Of a stretch of DNA of 64,000 nucleotides, positions 8,792-19,755 are shown one piece after another. A program made the translations under genes and the position numbers. Position 1 is the stretch's first letter, and every line of letters starts with the position of its first letter. Under the pieces are notes generated by a model. The model did no database searches. It saw only the letters and a list, made by a program, of their open reading frames with translations, and was not told the DNA's origin. This stretch comes from Acinetobacter sp. XH1741 (GTDB lineage Bacteria > Pseudomonadota > Gammaproteobacteria > Pseudomonadales > Moraxellaceae), in the NCBI RefSeq assembly GCF_041021895.1, contig NZ_CP157428.1:1488001-1552000 (forward strand). The letters run 5' to 3'.

Positions 8792-8817
8792 GATATTTTA
8801 CTTATACATCATCAAAC

Positions 8818-10458
8818 TTAGTTTGCTTTTGCAACAGGGGCAGCAGCAGTTTCATCGTTTGCAGCTTTGAATGGAGATGTATAGTTCAAGCCAAGTGTAG
8901 AACTTGTGTACTGACGAACTTTGTCGAGTAACGCAGGGTCTTTACTTAAGTCTTGCTTATAAGAAACTACAATTTCATGAAGCTTCTGGTTCCACTTACC
9001 TTCAGTTTGCTGTGGGAAAGCTTTTTCAAGCAAGTTCAGCATGATGTATGGAGAAGTCGAAGCACCCGGAGACGCACCTAACAATGCAGTTACAGCGCCG
9101 TCTTTAGAAGCAAAGATTTCTGTACCGAATTGAAGTGTTGCAGGTTTACCCGGTTCTTTCTTGATGATCTGAACACGTTGACCACCTTGGCTTAAGCGCC
9201 AGTCTTCAGCTTTCGCATCTGGGTAGTATTTACGAAGTTCATTTAGACGGTCTTGGTCTGACATCATCACTTGGCTTACCAAGTATTTCACAAGATCAAG
9301 GTTTTCCAAGCCAACAGTCGTCATTGGTAAAACGTTGTTTTTGTTGGTAGAGGCAAGCAAGTCAAGCTGAGAACCATTTTTCAGGAACTTGTTTGAATAC
9401 GTTGCAAATGGGCCAAACAATACATATTTTTTACCGTCGATATAACGTGTATCAATATGTGGTACAGACATTGGAGGCGCACCAAGTTCAGCACGGCCAT
9501 ATACTTTTGCAGTATGTTGAGACGTAATTGCTGGGTTATCAGTAATTAAGAACTCACCACCTACAGGGAAGCCGGCATATTGTTTCGCTTCTGGTAGACC
9601 AGTAAGTTGCAATAATTTAACCGCTGCACCACCTGCACCGATAAACACAAAACGTGTTTTAACGTGATCTGTTTTACCAGTTTTCAAATCTTTGAAAGTT
9701 ACAGTCCAAGTTTTGTCATCATTTTGGCTGATGCCAGAAACTTCAGTTGAAGTCTGTAATTTGAAATTTGGGTTTTGGTTTAAGTGTTTCACCAACTGGT
9801 TCGTGATTGAACCGTAGTTTACGTCTGAACCAACTTCCATACGAGTCGCTGCAACTTTTTGAGTTGGATCACGATCGTTCATGACTAAAGGTGCCCATTG
9901 CTTAATCACAGCTGGGTCTTCAGTAAATTTCATACCTTTGAACAACGGGCTTTGAATCATGGCAGCATAACGTTTTTCTAAGAACTGAACGTTATCGCCC
10001 CAAACGAAAGCAATGTGTGGAACTGGGTTAATGAATGTTTTTGGTTCAGCTAAAACGCCTTGTTTTACCTGATATGACCAGAACTGTTTAGCCACTTCAA
10101 ACTGAGAAGCAACTTTTTCAGCTTTGACAATTTCCATCTTACCGTTTTTTTCTTCGGTATAGTTCATTTCCATAAAGCCAGAGTGGCCTGTTCCGGCATT
10201 GTTAAAGCCGTTTGAACTTTCTTGAGCAACTTGGTCAAGACGTTCATACATACGGATTTGCCAGTTTGGTTCAAGCTCTGTGAAATAAGTACCGAGAGTA
10301 GCACTCATGATGCCGCCGCCAACAAGAACAGCATCAACAACAGGCTCATCTTTTGCAGTTTGTACTTGTTTTGACGCAATCGGTCTAAACAAGAAAACGA
10401 TACCTGCAATTAAAATAAGAATGATTAATACCAGAAGGTATTTCAAAAACTTCTTCAT
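8818..10458 (-). CDS. mqo: Malate:quinone oxidoreductase
   Basis: A 546-aa FAD enzyme that oxidises L-malate to oxaloacetate and passes electrons to the quinone pool, replacing or supplementing NAD-malate dehydrogenase in the TCA cycle. The Mqo family start is clear: [25 protein letters not shown] (FAD-binding fold), then [23 protein letters not shown] and [25 protein letters not shown] near the C-terminus. The first 27 residues are a hydrophobic segment ([20 protein letters not shown]) followed by R-P, a membrane anchor or uncleaved signal. A short Ala-rich tail ends the protein. Monocistronic, with a terminator downstream and a long AT-rich promoter region upstream. Confidence 0.95.
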   Translation of the reverse strand: MKKFLKYLLVLIILILIAGIVFLFRPIASKQVQTAKDEPVVDAVLVGGGIMSATLGTYFTELEPNWQIRMYERLDQVAQESSNGFNNAGTGHSGFMEMNYTEEKNGKMEIVKAEKVASQFEVAKQFWSYQVKQGVLAEPKTFINPVPHIAFVWGDNVQFLEKRYAAMIQSPLFKGMKFTEDPAVIKQWAPLVMNDRDPTQKVAATRMEVGSDVNYGSITNQLVKHLNQNPNFKLQTSTEVSGISQNDDKTWTVTFKDLKTGKTDHVKTRFVFIGAGGAAVKLLQLTGLPEAKQYAGFPVGGEFLITDNPAITSQHTAKVYGRAELGAPPMSVPHIDTRYIDGKKYVLFGPFATYSNKFLKNGSQLDLLASTNKNNVLPMTTVGLENLDLVKYLVSQVMMSDQDRLNELRKYYPDAKAEDWRLSQGGQRVQIIKKEPGKPATLQFGTEIFASKDGAVTALLGASPGASTSPYIMLNLLEKAFPQQTEGKWNQKLHEIVVSYKQDLSKDPALLDKVRQYTSSTLGLNYTSPFKAANDETAAAPVAKAN

Positions 10459-10966
10459 GTAAGGGGGACCTTAAAATAAGTTATTTGAGTCACTTAAGGT
10501 GTGAGGAAACCTAGACAGCGTATCCAGACAAAATGGATATAAATGCGAAAGTAAAATTCTCCAAAACAGAGAACTTCAAAAAAATAAAAATTAATGGAGA
10601 TTATCGCAAACACACTATATTTTAGACTAATTTTGCATTGACAAGACAATTTTTATAATAAATGGGGTTCATCAAAATCATAAATATGATTTATATTTAA
10701 TCAAATTAAGCTTTTATAAGATAATTTTCTGTATATTTTCTTGTTTAAGTTTTTGAAATTTAATTAGTAAATTTATGTTGATTGAACTTTAATCATTTAA
10801 GGGTTTTTTGCTTATAAAAATAAGATAATTTTTGTTTTATGCGATATTTATGTAAATCAGCACTTTTGAGTTGCTTATTTTCTGTCATACATAGTTCTTA
10901 TTAATATTTACGCTTACATCTTAAATAAAGGGCATATTCTGTATAAAAAATATGCCCTTAAGCGTT
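10459..10966. other. 508-bp intergenic region between mqo and betA
   Basis: Very AT-rich and free of a convincing ORF. It holds the mqo promoter (minus strand) on the left and the betA terminator on the right. I see no RNA gene or repeat in between. Confidence 0.6.
10924..10959 (-). terminator. Intrinsic terminator of the bet operon
   Basis: A perfect 10-bp stem, AAGGGCATAT (10928-10937) and ATATGCCCTT (10950-10959), with a T-rich tail on the minus strand after betA. Confidence 0.85.
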
Positions 10967-12625
10967 TTATGATGCTACATAGAAGGGTGCAGTTGAACGT
11001 GGTAACGCTTCACGCCCACGAATTTGATCTGCAATTTTCTCGGCAATCATAATGGTGGTTGCGTTTAAGTTACCGGTAATAATCAGCGGCATAATTGAGG
11101 CATCAACTACGCGTAAACCCTGCATACCATGTACGCGACCTTGACCATCTACTACAGCCATTTCATCTTCACCCATCTTACAGCTACAAGAAGGATGGTA
11201 AGCTGTTTCTGCGTGGTTACGAACAAAGTCGTCAAGCTCTGCATCGGATTGCAAATGTTTGCCCGGACTAATTTCTTCACCACGATATGGGTCAAGTGCA
11301 GGTTGCTGCATAATTTCACGCGTGATACGAATTGCATCACGGAATTCACGCCAGTCTTGTTCAGTCGACATGTAGTTAAACAAGATACTTGGATGTTCAA
11401 ACGGATCTTTCGATTTAAGTTTGATACGACCACGTGAAGGCGAGCGCATTGAACCTACGTGTGCTTGGAAACCATGCTCTTTTACGGCATTACTACCGTT
11501 ATAGTTAATGGCAACTGGCAAGAAATGGTATTGAATGTTTGGCCATGTGAACTCATCTGAACTACGGATAAATCCGCCTGCTTCAAACTGGTTACTTGCG
11601 CCAATACCTGTACCATTAAATAACCACTCGGCACCAATGGCAGGTTGGTTATACCATTTCAAGGCAGGATATAAAGAAACGGGTTGCTTACATTTATATT
11701 GTAAGTACATTTCTAAATGGTCTTGCAGGTTTTCACCTACGCCCGGCAAATCATGAACCACATCAATGTCCATTGATTTTAAGAAGGTACTTTGACCAAC
11801 ACCAGAGCGCTGTAAAATTTGCGGAGAAGCAATTGCACCTGCACATAACAATACTTCGCGTTTTGCCAAGGCACGTTGTAAGTTGTTTTGGTCAGCACCA
11901 ATAATATATTCCACACCAATCGCTTGTTTTTGGTTAAACAAGATTTTATTGGTTGTCGCATGGGTCAAAATGGTCAGGTTTGGACGACCTTTGGCCATAT
12001 CCAAATAACCACGTGCGGTGCTTGAACGACGACCTTTAGGCGTAACTGTACGGTCCATTGGACCAAAGCCTTCTTGCTGATAACCATTTAAGTCATCGGT
12101 ACGTGGGTAACCTGCCTGTACGCCTGCTTCAACCATGGCATGGAACAGTACATTGTTGCCATTTTTAGGAGTGGCAACTGAAACAGGGCCACTATCACCG
12201 TGGTAGTCATTGCCACCAATGTCGCGGGTTTCAGCTTTTTTGTAATAAGGTAAGCAGTCGGCATAAGACCAGTTTTCAAGGCCTTTATGGGTTGACCATT
12301 GTTCTAAATCCATTGCGTTACCGCGGATATAGCACATGCCGTTAATTAAAGATGAGCCACCTAAACCTTTACCACGACCACATTCCATACGGCGGTTATT
12401 CATATGTGGTTCTGGGTCGGTTAAATAAGCCCAGTTATAGCGACGGCCTTGAAGAGGGTAGGCCAAAGCTGCCGGCATTTGTGTACGGAAATCCAAACGA
12501 TAATCCGGACCACCTGCTTCTAACAATAAAACGGTAGTATCTTTGTCTTCGGTAAGACGTGCAGCGAGTACATTTCCGGCAGATCCTGCGCCAATAATAA
12601 TGTAATCATATTCTTTAATATTCAT
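10967..12625 (-). CDS. betA: Choline dehydrogenase
   Basis: A 552-aa GMC-family flavoprotein that oxidises choline to betaine aldehyde (and can continue to betaine). The FAD motif [21 protein letters not shown] is at the N-terminus. GMC signatures follow: [15 protein letters not shown] (signature 1) and a signature 2 region around [15 protein letters not shown]. The catalytic His lies in [16 protein letters not shown] near the C-terminus. I use the ATG at 12625, preceded by AAAAGGA, rather than the longer ORF start. Last gene of betI-betB-betA, 95 bases after betB. With the carriers upstream this makes the osmoprotectant glycine betaine from external choline. Confidence 0.95.
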   Translation of the reverse strand: MNIKEYDYIIIGAGSAGNVLAARLTEDKDTTVLLLEAGGPDYRLDFRTQMPAALAYPLQGRRYNWAYLTDPEPHMNNRRMECGRGKGLGGSSLINGMCYIRGNAMDLEQWSTHKGLENWSYADCLPYYKKAETRDIGGNDYHGDSGPVSVATPKNGNNVLFHAMVEAGVQAGYPRTDDLNGYQQEGFGPMDRTVTPKGRRSSTARGYLDMAKGRPNLTILTHATTNKILFNQKQAIGVEYIIGADQNNLQRALAKREVLLCAGAIASPQILQRSGVGQSTFLKSMDIDVVHDLPGVGENLQDHLEMYLQYKCKQPVSLYPALKWYNQPAIGAEWLFNGTGIGASNQFEAGGFIRSSDEFTWPNIQYHFLPVAINYNGSNAVKEHGFQAHVGSMRSPSRGRIKLKSKDPFEHPSILFNYMSTEQDWREFRDAIRITREIMQQPALDPYRGEEISPGKHLQSDAELDDFVRNHAETAYHPSCSCKMGEDEMAVVDGQGRVHGMQGLRVVDASIMPLIITGNLNATTIMIAEKIADQIRGREALPRSTAPFYVAS

Positions 12626-12720
12626 AGCTATCCTTTTTTTACTAACAGTTTGCCTGAGCAATCTATAAAGACTGCTCGGCATATGTGATTTAGGTTGAAG
12701 TGTTTAAAGCGATGGATGCA

Positions 12721-14193
12721 TTAAAAAATGCTTTGATAATCGCCAAGTTCAACTTGAATAGATTTGATACGGGTGTAGTGCCCAAGAGTGGTGAGACCAT
12801 TTTCGCGGCCTACACCTGATTGTTTATAGCCACCTACTGGCATTTCGGCAGGCGATTCGCCCCAGGTGTTAATCCAGCAAATACCAGCTTCAATCTGGTG
12901 AATAATCCGATGAGCGCGACTAATGTCTTGAGTAACAACGCCGGCAGCCAAACCAAAGGTCGTATCGTTGGCACGACGGATGACTTCTTCTTCGGTTTCA
13001 TAGCTTAAGATGCTCATGACAGGTCCAAAAATTTCTTCTTGAACAATCGCCATCTGGTCAGTACAGTCACTAAATACCGTCGGAAGTACATAAGCGCCTT
13101 TGGCAAGTTCGCCTTCGGTCGCACGGCCACCACCAATTAAGACTTTAGCTCCTTGTTGTTTGCCTGACTCAATGAAAGACAACACTTTTTCCATGTGCGG
13201 GAAGCTAGTGAGTGGACCGAAGTTTGTGTCTTCAGCCATTGGATCGCCCATGCGAATACGTTTTACACGCTCTACCACAGCTTTTTCAAAATCGGCTAAA
13301 CGTGATTTTGGAACAAATACACGCGTACCGTTGGTACAGACCTGACCTGAACTAAAGAAGTTCGCCATAACTGCAATATCTGCTGCACGGTTCAGGTCAG
13401 CATCTTCACAAATAATCAGTGGTGACTTACCACCAAGCTCCATGGTCACTTCTTTAAGTGTAGAGCCAGCAGCGCTTGCCATGACTTTTTTGCCGGTTTC
13501 AACGCCACCAGTGAATGAGATTTTTTCAATCACAGGATGTTCAGTGAGCCATTGACCAATTTCACGGCCAGCACCTTGTACAACGTTAAATACGCCGTCT
13601 GGTAAACCAGCTTCTGTATAGATTTCTGCAAGTTTAAATGCAGTGAGTGGCGTTGTTTCACTTGGTTTGAAAATCATGGCGTTGCCGGCTGCAAGAGCAG
13701 GGGCAGATTTCCATAAAGCGATTTGAATTGGATAGTTCCAAGCCCCAATACCTGCAACTACGCCTAATGGTTCACGGCGTGTATAAAAGAAACTTGATTC
13801 GCGAAGTGGAACTTGGTCACCCTGAATGGCAGTTGCAAGTCCTGCGTAGTATTCGAGTACATCTGCACCAGTCACAATATCGACTGTAGATGTTTCGCTA
13901 TAGGCTTTGCCTGTGTCTAAGGTTTCAAGTCGAGCAAGCTCATCATTACGTTCACGAAGAATATCGACAGCGCGGCGTAAAATGCGTGAACGCTCCATAG
14001 CGGTCATAGCTGCCCAGATTTTTTGTCCTTGTTGGGCACTTTTTACAGCAGCTTCTATATCTTGCTCAGATGCTTGTTCAAGAGTCGCGATAATTTCGCC
14101 GTTGGCAGGGTTAATACTATTAAATGTTTTACCACTAGTTGCTTTAACGTAGCGTCCATGGATATACAACTGATGAACTTGTGCATCATTCAT
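12721..14193 (-). CDS. betB: Betaine aldehyde dehydrogenase
   Basis: A 490-aa NAD(P)-dependent aldehyde dehydrogenase that turns betaine aldehyde into glycine betaine; the length equals the E. coli enzyme. Catalytic residues are E252 in MELGGKSP and C286 in [10 protein letters not shown], and the AWNYP and FTGG motifs are in place. The start at 14193 follows GGAGAG and gives [13 protein letters not shown]; the longer ORF would read into betI. Its start overlaps the betI stop by 8 bases, so the two are translationally linked. Genome position and family both support betB rather than a general ALDH. Confidence 0.95.
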   Translation of the reverse strand: MNDAQVHQLYIHGRYVKATSGKTFNSINPANGEIIATLEQASEQDIEAAVKSAQQGQKIWAAMTAMERSRILRRAVDILRERNDELARLETLDTGKAYSETSTVDIVTGADVLEYYAGLATAIQGDQVPLRESSFFYTRREPLGVVAGIGAWNYPIQIALWKSAPALAAGNAMIFKPSETTPLTAFKLAEIYTEAGLPDGVFNVVQGAGREIGQWLTEHPVIEKISFTGGVETGKKVMASAAGSTLKEVTMELGGKSPLIICEDADLNRAADIAVMANFFSSGQVCTNGTRVFVPKSRLADFEKAVVERVKRIRMGDPMAEDTNFGPLTSFPHMEKVLSFIESGKQQGAKVLIGGGRATEGELAKGAYVLPTVFSDCTDQMAIVQEEIFGPVMSILSYETEEEVIRRANDTTFGLAAGVVTQDISRAHRIIHQIEAGICWINTWGESPAEMPVGGYKQSGVGRENGLTTLGHYTRIKSIQVELGDYQSIF

Positions 14194-14809
14194 TTTGTCT
14201 CTCCTGCAAAGGCTTGTTCGCAAATTGCAATTGCGTTTGTACATAATCGTAAGCAATGGAACGGGCAAGGTTGCTGTCAAATTCGTTATGACGGCTTAAA
14301 CTGCCTCGTAACCATAATCCATCAATCAATGCTGCCAAACCTCGAGCGGCAACACTGGCCTGTTGTTCTTCCATTAACTTGAGAAAATAAAACTTCAAGT
14401 TGGAATACAGGCGTTGATCATTAATCTTTTGCAAGCGGCTTAAGTCTGGTACATGCATACTTGCAGACCAAAAGTCTAACCAGACCCGCATTGCTTTTTC
14501 GTTGACCTGACTAATGTCAAAGTTAGAGTCAATAATCGCCTTAATCTGGCTCTCTGGATGCGAATCTGCTTCTGCTCTGTACTGTTCGGTTTTCCGACGC
14601 AAAACATTTAGCATTTCTTGCATACAGGTATTTATTAACCCCTGTTTGTCACCAAAGTAATGGCTGACAATGCCGGTCGACAGCTCGGCTTTTTTTGCAA
14701 TTTGTGCAATGGTGGTATTGGATAACCCCACTTCATAAATTACGTCGAGTGCAGCGTTCATAATCTCTTCACGGCGCACATGCTCTGGTTTTACTCTGCG
14801 TTTTGTCAT
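14186..14809 (-). CDS. betI: TetR-family repressor BetI
   Basis: About 207 aa from the ATG giving [16 protein letters not shown]; an in-frame ATG 12 bases earlier is possible and neither has a strong ribosome site. The N-terminal TetR helix-turn-helix is [27 protein letters not shown], which matches BetI closely (the STGI-SHYF recognition helix). BetI represses the bet genes and is relieved by choline. First gene of betI-betB-betA and divergent from betT1. The perfect palindrome between them is its probable operator. Confidence 0.93.
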   Translation of the reverse strand: MTKRRVKPEHVRREEIMNAALDVIYEVGLSNTTIAQIAKKAELSTGIVSHYFGDKQGLINTCMQEMLNVLRRKTEQYRAEADSHPESQIKAIIDSNFDISQVNEKAMRVWLDFWSASMHVPDLSRLQKINDQRLYSNLKFYFLKLMEEQQASVAARGLAALIDGLWLRGSLSRHNEFDSNLARSIAYDYVQTQLQFANKPLQERQNE

Positions 14810-14884
14810 GATTGTCCACATCAGCACTTTTATGGGTGCTTTAAATTCAGCATGTTAACTTGCAGAGCATCATAGCACTTTTTT

Positions 14885-14932
14885 TATCATACTTGTTATT
14901 GATTGAACGTTCAATCAATAACAAGTATGATA
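14885..14932. promoter_or_regulatory. 48-bp perfect palindrome, probable BetI operator
   Basis: Two 24-base arms (14885-14908 and 14909-14932) are exact reverse complements with no spacer. The centre is TTGATTGAACGTTCAATCAA. TetR proteins of the BetI type bind such TTGATTGAACGTTCAAT-like dyads. It lies between divergent betI and betT1, so one site could control both directions. Symmetry is seen directly; the binding is inferred. Confidence 0.8.
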
Positions 14933-15074
14933 TGTAAAAATCAATGAATTTTTGAATCTTACTTCGGGGTAGAAGAGATAGAATCAGAAGTTCTTAAGGA
15001 TAGGATGATGCGCATAAGTCCAGTACTTATCACGTTATTTTTGAAAAAATACACCGATTGCAAGGAGCAATAAG

Positions 15075-16697
15075 ATGGTGTTGAAAGGTAATGGATATTA
15101 TTCAGACCATATTCGGTTAAATCGTTTCGTATTTTGGAGTTCAGCAGTCAGTATCGGCATTTTTGGCCTCTTATTTGTACTGTTTCCAGAAAAAAGTCAG
15201 TTTTGGCTGACCTTTGTACAAGAGCAGGTAAATCACTTTTTCGGGTGGTATTACATGCTGGTGATTGTGGTGTGTTTAGGCTTTGTGGCTTGGCTTGCTT
15301 TTTCAAAAGTTGGGCAAATTCCGTTAGGTAAAGATGACGACAAACCCGAGTTTGGCTATTTGGCCTGGACCTCTATGCTGTTTTCGGCAGGGATTGGGAT
15401 TGCTTTACTTTATTACGGCGTTGCAGAGCCTGTTGACCATTTTCTAAGACCGCCAGAAGGTGAGGCCGGCACCATTCAAGCCGCCCGAAATGCCATGACC
15501 AATAGCTTTTTGCACTGGGGTATTCATGGCTGGGTACTTTATGCTTTGCTTGGCGTGACTTTAGGTTACTTTGCCTTTAGAAAAGATTTACCTCTCGCAT
15601 TACGCTCGGCACTCTATCCAATTTTTGGAGAGCGTGTTCATGGCTTGGTGGGCGACTTTGTCGATGGTTTTGGTATTTTAGCGACAGTGATTTCGCTTGT
15701 GACTAACTTGGGTATTGGTGCTTTAGTATTAGTCTCAGGCATTTGCTATTTAATTCCTGAAATACCGCATAACTCTCTTACTTTAATTACCGCTGTTTTA
15801 CTGATGATGTCTGTGGCAACCATCACCACAGTGGTTGGCATTGAAAAAGGTTTGGCATGGTTATCACGCATTAACTTGCGATTACTCTATGCTCTATTGT
15901 TATTTGTGTTTTTAACAGGACCGACTAACCATTTGTTAAATGGTCTGGTTCAAAATGTGGGTGACTATCTCGACCATTTTATTGGCAAAAGTTTTGATAT
16001 GTATTTATACAATCAAAAGGCCAGTGGCTGGTTGGGTTCGTGGACTGTGTTTTATTGGGCATGGTGGATTGCTTGGGCACCTTTTGTAGGTATGTTTATT
16101 GCCCGCATTTCCAAAGGTCGAACGATTCGTGAAGTGGTTTTAGGGGTTTGTTTAATTCCGCTTGGTTTTACTTTGGCTTGGATTTCGATTTTTGGAAATA
16201 CCGCAATTTATTTAATTCTTAATCAAAAACAGAAAGCTTTAGGTGATATGGTTTTAAATGATCCGGCATTGTCATTATTCAAATTACTCGAATATCTCCC
16301 GTTTAATCCATATATAGCCGGGATTGTTGTTGTAATTTGTTTCGTTTTATTTTTGACACCGGTTGGGTCTGGTACACTAATGATCGCCAATTTGTCCTCG
16401 AAAGGGGGCACCAGTGATAGTGATTCACCGATCTGGTTACGTATCTTTTGGTCTGTGGTCATTACCATTGTAAGTATCGGCTTATTATTAGCTGGTAGTT
16501 TTAACTCCATGCAAAGTGCCGTGGTGTTATGTGGTTTACCATTTTCAGTCATTATTTTGCTTTATATGTTTGGTTTAGCCAAAGCCTTAAAGCAAGATGA
16601 TTTTGACCCGAATGTCGCGAAAAAGCAGTTAGCTATTTCAAAAGACATTTCTACTCCATCGAATTGTGACCAGAATAAAGTGACCGAGGTTTTATAA
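15075..16697 (+). CDS. betT1: BCCT choline transporter BetT1
   Basis: A 540-aa, 12-TM betaine/choline/carnitine transporter. The BCCT signature is clear: FGYLAWTSMLFSAGIGIALLYYGVAEP early and the Trp-rich TM8 segment FYWAWWIAWAPFVGMF followed by ARISKGRTIREV. The C-terminal tail is short, as in osmo-independent carriers. AAGGAGC lies 10 bases before the ATG. Divergent from betI across the palindrome and followed by a second BCCT gene. Acinetobacter is known to carry such a pair, an osmolarity-independent and an osmolarity-dependent choline carrier; by tail length this would be the former. Confidence 0.93.
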   Translation: MVLKGNGYYSDHIRLNRFVFWSSAVSIGIFGLLFVLFPEKSQFWLTFVQEQVNHFFGWYYMLVIVVCLGFVAWLAFSKVGQIPLGKDDDKPEFGYLAWTSMLFSAGIGIALLYYGVAEPVDHFLRPPEGEAGTIQAARNAMTNSFLHWGIHGWVLYALLGVTLGYFAFRKDLPLALRSALYPIFGERVHGLVGDFVDGFGILATVISLVTNLGIGALVLVSGICYLIPEIPHNSLTLITAVLLMMSVATITTVVGIEKGLAWLSRINLRLLYALLLFVFLTGPTNHLLNGLVQNVGDYLDHFIGKSFDMYLYNQKASGWLGSWTVFYWAWWIAWAPFVGMFIARISKGRTIREVVLGVCLIPLGFTLAWISIFGNTAIYLILNQKQKALGDMVLNDPALSLFKLLEYLPFNPYIAGIVVVICFVLFLTPVGSGTLMIANLSSKGGTSDSDSPIWLRIFWSVVITIVSIGLLLAGSFNSMQSAVVLCGLPFSVIILLYMFGLAKALKQDDFDPNVAKKQLAISKDISTPSNCDQNKVTEVL

Positions 16698-16814
16698 TCT
16701 TGGTTAATCACAGTTATTTATATTTTTTGCGTTCAAAGCAGTCTTTTCATTATTATTAAATAGTGAAAAGGCTAAATTGAATATTTTATTTTTCTTCTAT
16801 TCCTTGAGGATTGT

Positions 16815-18881
16815 ATGGCAACAGATAATCCAAGAGCAGTTGATGATTTAACATTATCTAAATCTAAAAAAGACCCGCTTAACCGTGTGGTTTTTTATAT
16901 TTCAGCTCTAATCATTTTAATCTTTTCTCTCGTTACTTTTTTCTTTAACGATTTTGCAAATCGAACCATTAACACGGTACTTGAATGGGTAACGGCAACA
17001 TTTGGCTGGTATTACTTACTGGCTGCAACACTGTATATGGTGTTTGTAATTTTCATTGCATGTTCAAGATATGGTGAAATTAAACTTGGTCCTAAACACT
17101 CAAAGCCTGAGTTTAGTCTACTGAGTTGGTCTGCCATGCTGTTTTCGGCAGGTATTGGTATCGATTTAATGTTCTTCTCGGTAGCCGAGCCATTATCTCA
17201 TTATATGCAACCACCTGTTGGAGTAGGCCAGACCTATGAAGCTGCACGCCAAAGTATGGTGTGGACCCTGTTTCACTATGGTTTGACTGGATGGTGTATG
17301 TATGCCTTGATTGGTATGGCACTTGGCTATTTCAGTTATCGCTATAATTTGCCACTTACTATTCGTTCTGCACTTTACCCGATTTTCGGCAACAGAATTA
17401 ATGGGCCGATTGGTCACAGTGTAGATACTGCCGCTGTCATTGGGACAATTTTTGGTATTGCGACCACCTGCGGGATTGGCGTGGTACAGCTGAATTATGG
17501 TTTACATGTTTTATTAGGACTGCCAGAGAATATCTGGATGCAGTTTGCACTGATTGCCACTGCGGTTGGCATTAGTATTATTTCGGTGACTTCCGGAGTC
17601 AATAAAGGCCTTCGGATTTTGTCTGAGATCAATATTTATGTATCCATTGGTCTTTTGCTGTTTATTTTGTTTTTGGGTAATACCGAGTTTTTACTTAATG
17701 CGCTGGTACAAAATATTGGTGATTATTTAACTCGGTTCCCAACTTTAGCTTTGCAAAGTTTTGCTTTTGAACAGCCTAAAGAGTGGATGAGTAGCTGGAC
17801 TCTGTTTTTCTGGGCATGGTGGATTGCTTGGTCTCCATTTGTAGGACTCTTTTTGGCGCGCATTTCAAGAGGGCGTACTATTCGTGAGTTTGTCTGCGGG
17901 ACTTTAATTATCCCACTTTTATTTACGATTACATGGTTATCTATTTTTGGTAATAGTGCATTACACAGTGTGATTTTTGAAGGTAACAAGACTTTAGCTG
18001 CAACGGTATTAGTCAATCCTGCTCATGGTTTTTATGACTTATTGGCGCAGTACCCAGGTTTTACCTTTATTGCTTCAATCGCAACAGTGACAGGTCTCTT
18101 GTTCTATGTAACTTCTGCCGACTCAGGTGCTTTAGTTTTAGGAAACTTCACCACTAAGCTTACTCATATTGATAATGATGCACCGCGTTGGTTAAGTGTG
18201 TTTTGGGCAATTGCCATTGGTTTGTTAACGCTCGCCATGCTCATGACCAACGGGATTACCGCTTTGCAAAATGCAACCATTATTATGGGATTGCCGTTTA
18301 GTTTTGTGATGTTCCTTGTCATGGCCGGTCTTTATAAGTCACTTAGACTTGAAGACTACAGGCACGCGAGCCGGAGTATGAATGCGGCACCTGTGGTGGG
18401 TAACGTTGATATTCTGAATTGGAAAAAGCGTTTGACCCGTGTAATGCATCATCCCGGAACGACTGAAACCAAACGTATGTTAGATGATGTTTGTTATCCA
18501 GCAGTTCAAGCCGTGGCTGATGAGCTGATTAAGCAAGGCATGAATGTCGATGTACAGCAAACTCCACTTGAAGATGAAGAGGCGCTTTATCACCTCGATA
18601 TCACCATTCATTTGGAAGAAGAGCAAAACTTTGTTTATCAGATCTGGCCAGTTCGTTATAGCGCGCCTAACTTTAGTCAGCGTGTAAAACGAGGCAAGCA
18701 GTTCTATTACCGTTTGGAAACTTATCTTTATGAAGGCTCTCAAGACAATGATCTTGTAGGCTACAGTAAAGAACAGGTTATTAATGACATTTTAGATAAA
18801 TATGAAAGACACATGACTTTCTTACATATTAATCGTATTAGCCCAGGGAACCGTCCATTGTTCCCAGATCCGCAAGCTTAA
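16815..18881 (+). CDS. betT2: BCCT choline transporter BetT2 with long C-terminal domain
   Basis: A 688-aa BCCT carrier. The core matches BetT1 (FSLLSWSAMLFSAGIGIDLMFFSVAEP; FFWAWWIAWSPFVGLFLARISRGRTIREF). After TM12 there is a soluble tail of about 170 residues (DLEDYRH onward to FPDPQA), the arrangement of E. coli BetT, in which the tail senses osmotic strength. The TM1 glycine stretch ends GIGID rather than GIGIA. It sits 117 bases after betT1 and 11 bases before the MarC gene. A role as the osmotically activated high-capacity choline carrier is inferred from the tail. Confidence 0.93.
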   Translation: MATDNPRAVDDLTLSKSKKDPLNRVVFYISALIILIFSLVTFFFNDFANRTINTVLEWVTATFGWYYLLAATLYMVFVIFIACSRYGEIKLGPKHSKPEFSLLSWSAMLFSAGIGIDLMFFSVAEPLSHYMQPPVGVGQTYEAARQSMVWTLFHYGLTGWCMYALIGMALGYFSYRYNLPLTIRSALYPIFGNRINGPIGHSVDTAAVIGTIFGIATTCGIGVVQLNYGLHVLLGLPENIWMQFALIATAVGISIISVTSGVNKGLRILSEINIYVSIGLLLFILFLGNTEFLLNALVQNIGDYLTRFPTLALQSFAFEQPKEWMSSWTLFFWAWWIAWSPFVGLFLARISRGRTIREFVCGTLIIPLLFTITWLSIFGNSALHSVIFEGNKTLAATVLVNPAHGFYDLLAQYPGFTFIASIATVTGLLFYVTSADSGALVLGNFTTKLTHIDNDAPRWLSVFWAIAIGLLTLAMLMTNGITALQNATIIMGLPFSFVMFLVMAGLYKSLRLEDYRHASRSMNAAPVVGNVDILNWKKRLTRVMHHPGTTETKRMLDDVCYPAVQAVADELIKQGMNVDVQQTPLEDEEALYHLDITIHLEEEQNFVYQIWPVRYSAPNFSQRVKRGKQFYYRLETYLYEGSQDNDLVGYSKEQVINDILDKYERHMTFLHINRISPGNRPLFPDPQA

Positions 18882-18892
18882 GGGGAGTATGC

Positions 18893-19507
18893 ATGGTTTC
18901 ACCCTATCTGCATTCTTTTGCTTTATTTTTCTCTTTGCTCAATCCATTTTTAATGAGCATTTATATGATTGGCCTCATTCGCCATTCAGACGCGAAGGTA
19001 TTTAATAAAGCCTTAATTCAAGGCAGTTTGATTGCTTTTGTCGTGTTCATGCTGTTTGCATGGGGCGGCGAAACAATTTTTAGTAAATACCTGAATGTTC
19101 GCTTTGAAGCTTTCCAGATTTTTGGCGGCCTTATCTTTTTAGTGATTGGCTATCGTTATGTGTTTCAGGGTGCCGATACCATTGGTGAAATGCGCGGTGC
19201 ACCGGAGCATCTGGCTGGCACCATTGCTATGCCTTTTATGATTGGGCCGGGCACCATCAGCGCTGCTGTAGTCACAGGAATAGGTATGTCAATTGTTGAG
19301 GCAGCTTTAGTCATTGCCTTCACCTTGTTTCTAACCTGTAGTATTTTGATTTTGATGAAATTTTCACATGATCATTTACGTTATAAACATGCAAAATATA
19401 TCGATCGCTATTTCGATATTGTCGGGCGTTTATCTGCTTTATTAATTGGTACGATTGCGATTGATATGATTATTAATGGTGTAATCGGCGTAGTGAATAA
19501 AGTATAG
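18893..19507 (+). CDS. MarC-family integral membrane protein
   Basis: A 204-aa protein with six hydrophobic segments, the usual length and layout of MarC/UPF0056 (YhgN-like): SLLNPFLMSIYMIGL at the N-terminus, FEAFQIFGGLIFLVIGYRYVFQG and AMPFMIGPGTISAAVVTGIGMS in the middle. The family's function is unsettled; early links to multiple antibiotic resistance were not upheld. It begins 11 bases after betT2 with GGGGAG before the ATG and ends in a strong terminator, so it probably shares the betT transcript. Confidence 0.88.
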   Translation: MVSPYLHSFALFFSLLNPFLMSIYMIGLIRHSDAKVFNKALIQGSLIAFVVFMLFAWGGETIFSKYLNVRFEAFQIFGGLIFLVIGYRYVFQGADTIGEMRGAPEHLAGTIAMPFMIGPGTISAAVVTGIGMSIVEAALVIAFTLFLTCSILILMKFSHDHLRYKHAKYIDRYFDIVGRLSALLIGTIAIDMIINGVIGVVNKV

Positions 19508-19527
19508 CAAGACCTCTGTAAAACCAC

Positions 19528-19571
19528 GCTATGTCATTTAAAACTAAAAAAAATGGCATAGCATTTTTTTT
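19528..19571 (+). terminator. Intrinsic terminator after the MarC gene
   Basis: A 12-bp stem, GCTATGTCATTT (19528-19539) and AAATGGCATAGC (19551-19562, one G-U pair), then a run of T. Confidence 0.88.
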
Positions 19572-19755
19572 AACTTTGATTAAGGCTGAGCTGTTTCTTT
19601 ATTTAAGAAAAACTAAAAAATGATTAAAAAACGCGATTTAAAAAAATAATCGACAATATTAAGAAATACGATGCTATGTAGTGGATTTAAACATGTTTTT
19701 TTTATGAATAATCCACCATAATATTTACTGAGCTTGTTTGAGACAGAGTTGAGTC

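Noticed and set aside
10459..10966. Possible small RNA in the mqo-betA gap
   Set aside because: Only A/T-rich sequence and the betA terminator; no independent promoter-terminator pair seen.
11129..11437. 102-codon plus-strand frame inside betA
   Set aside because: Antisense shadow within a strongly conserved gene.
14023..14382. 119-codon plus-strand frame over betB/betI
   Set aside because: Antisense to two convincing genes; composition is not protein-like.
16223..16552. 109-codon minus-strand frame inside betT1
   Set aside because: Shadow of hydrophobic codons on the other strand.
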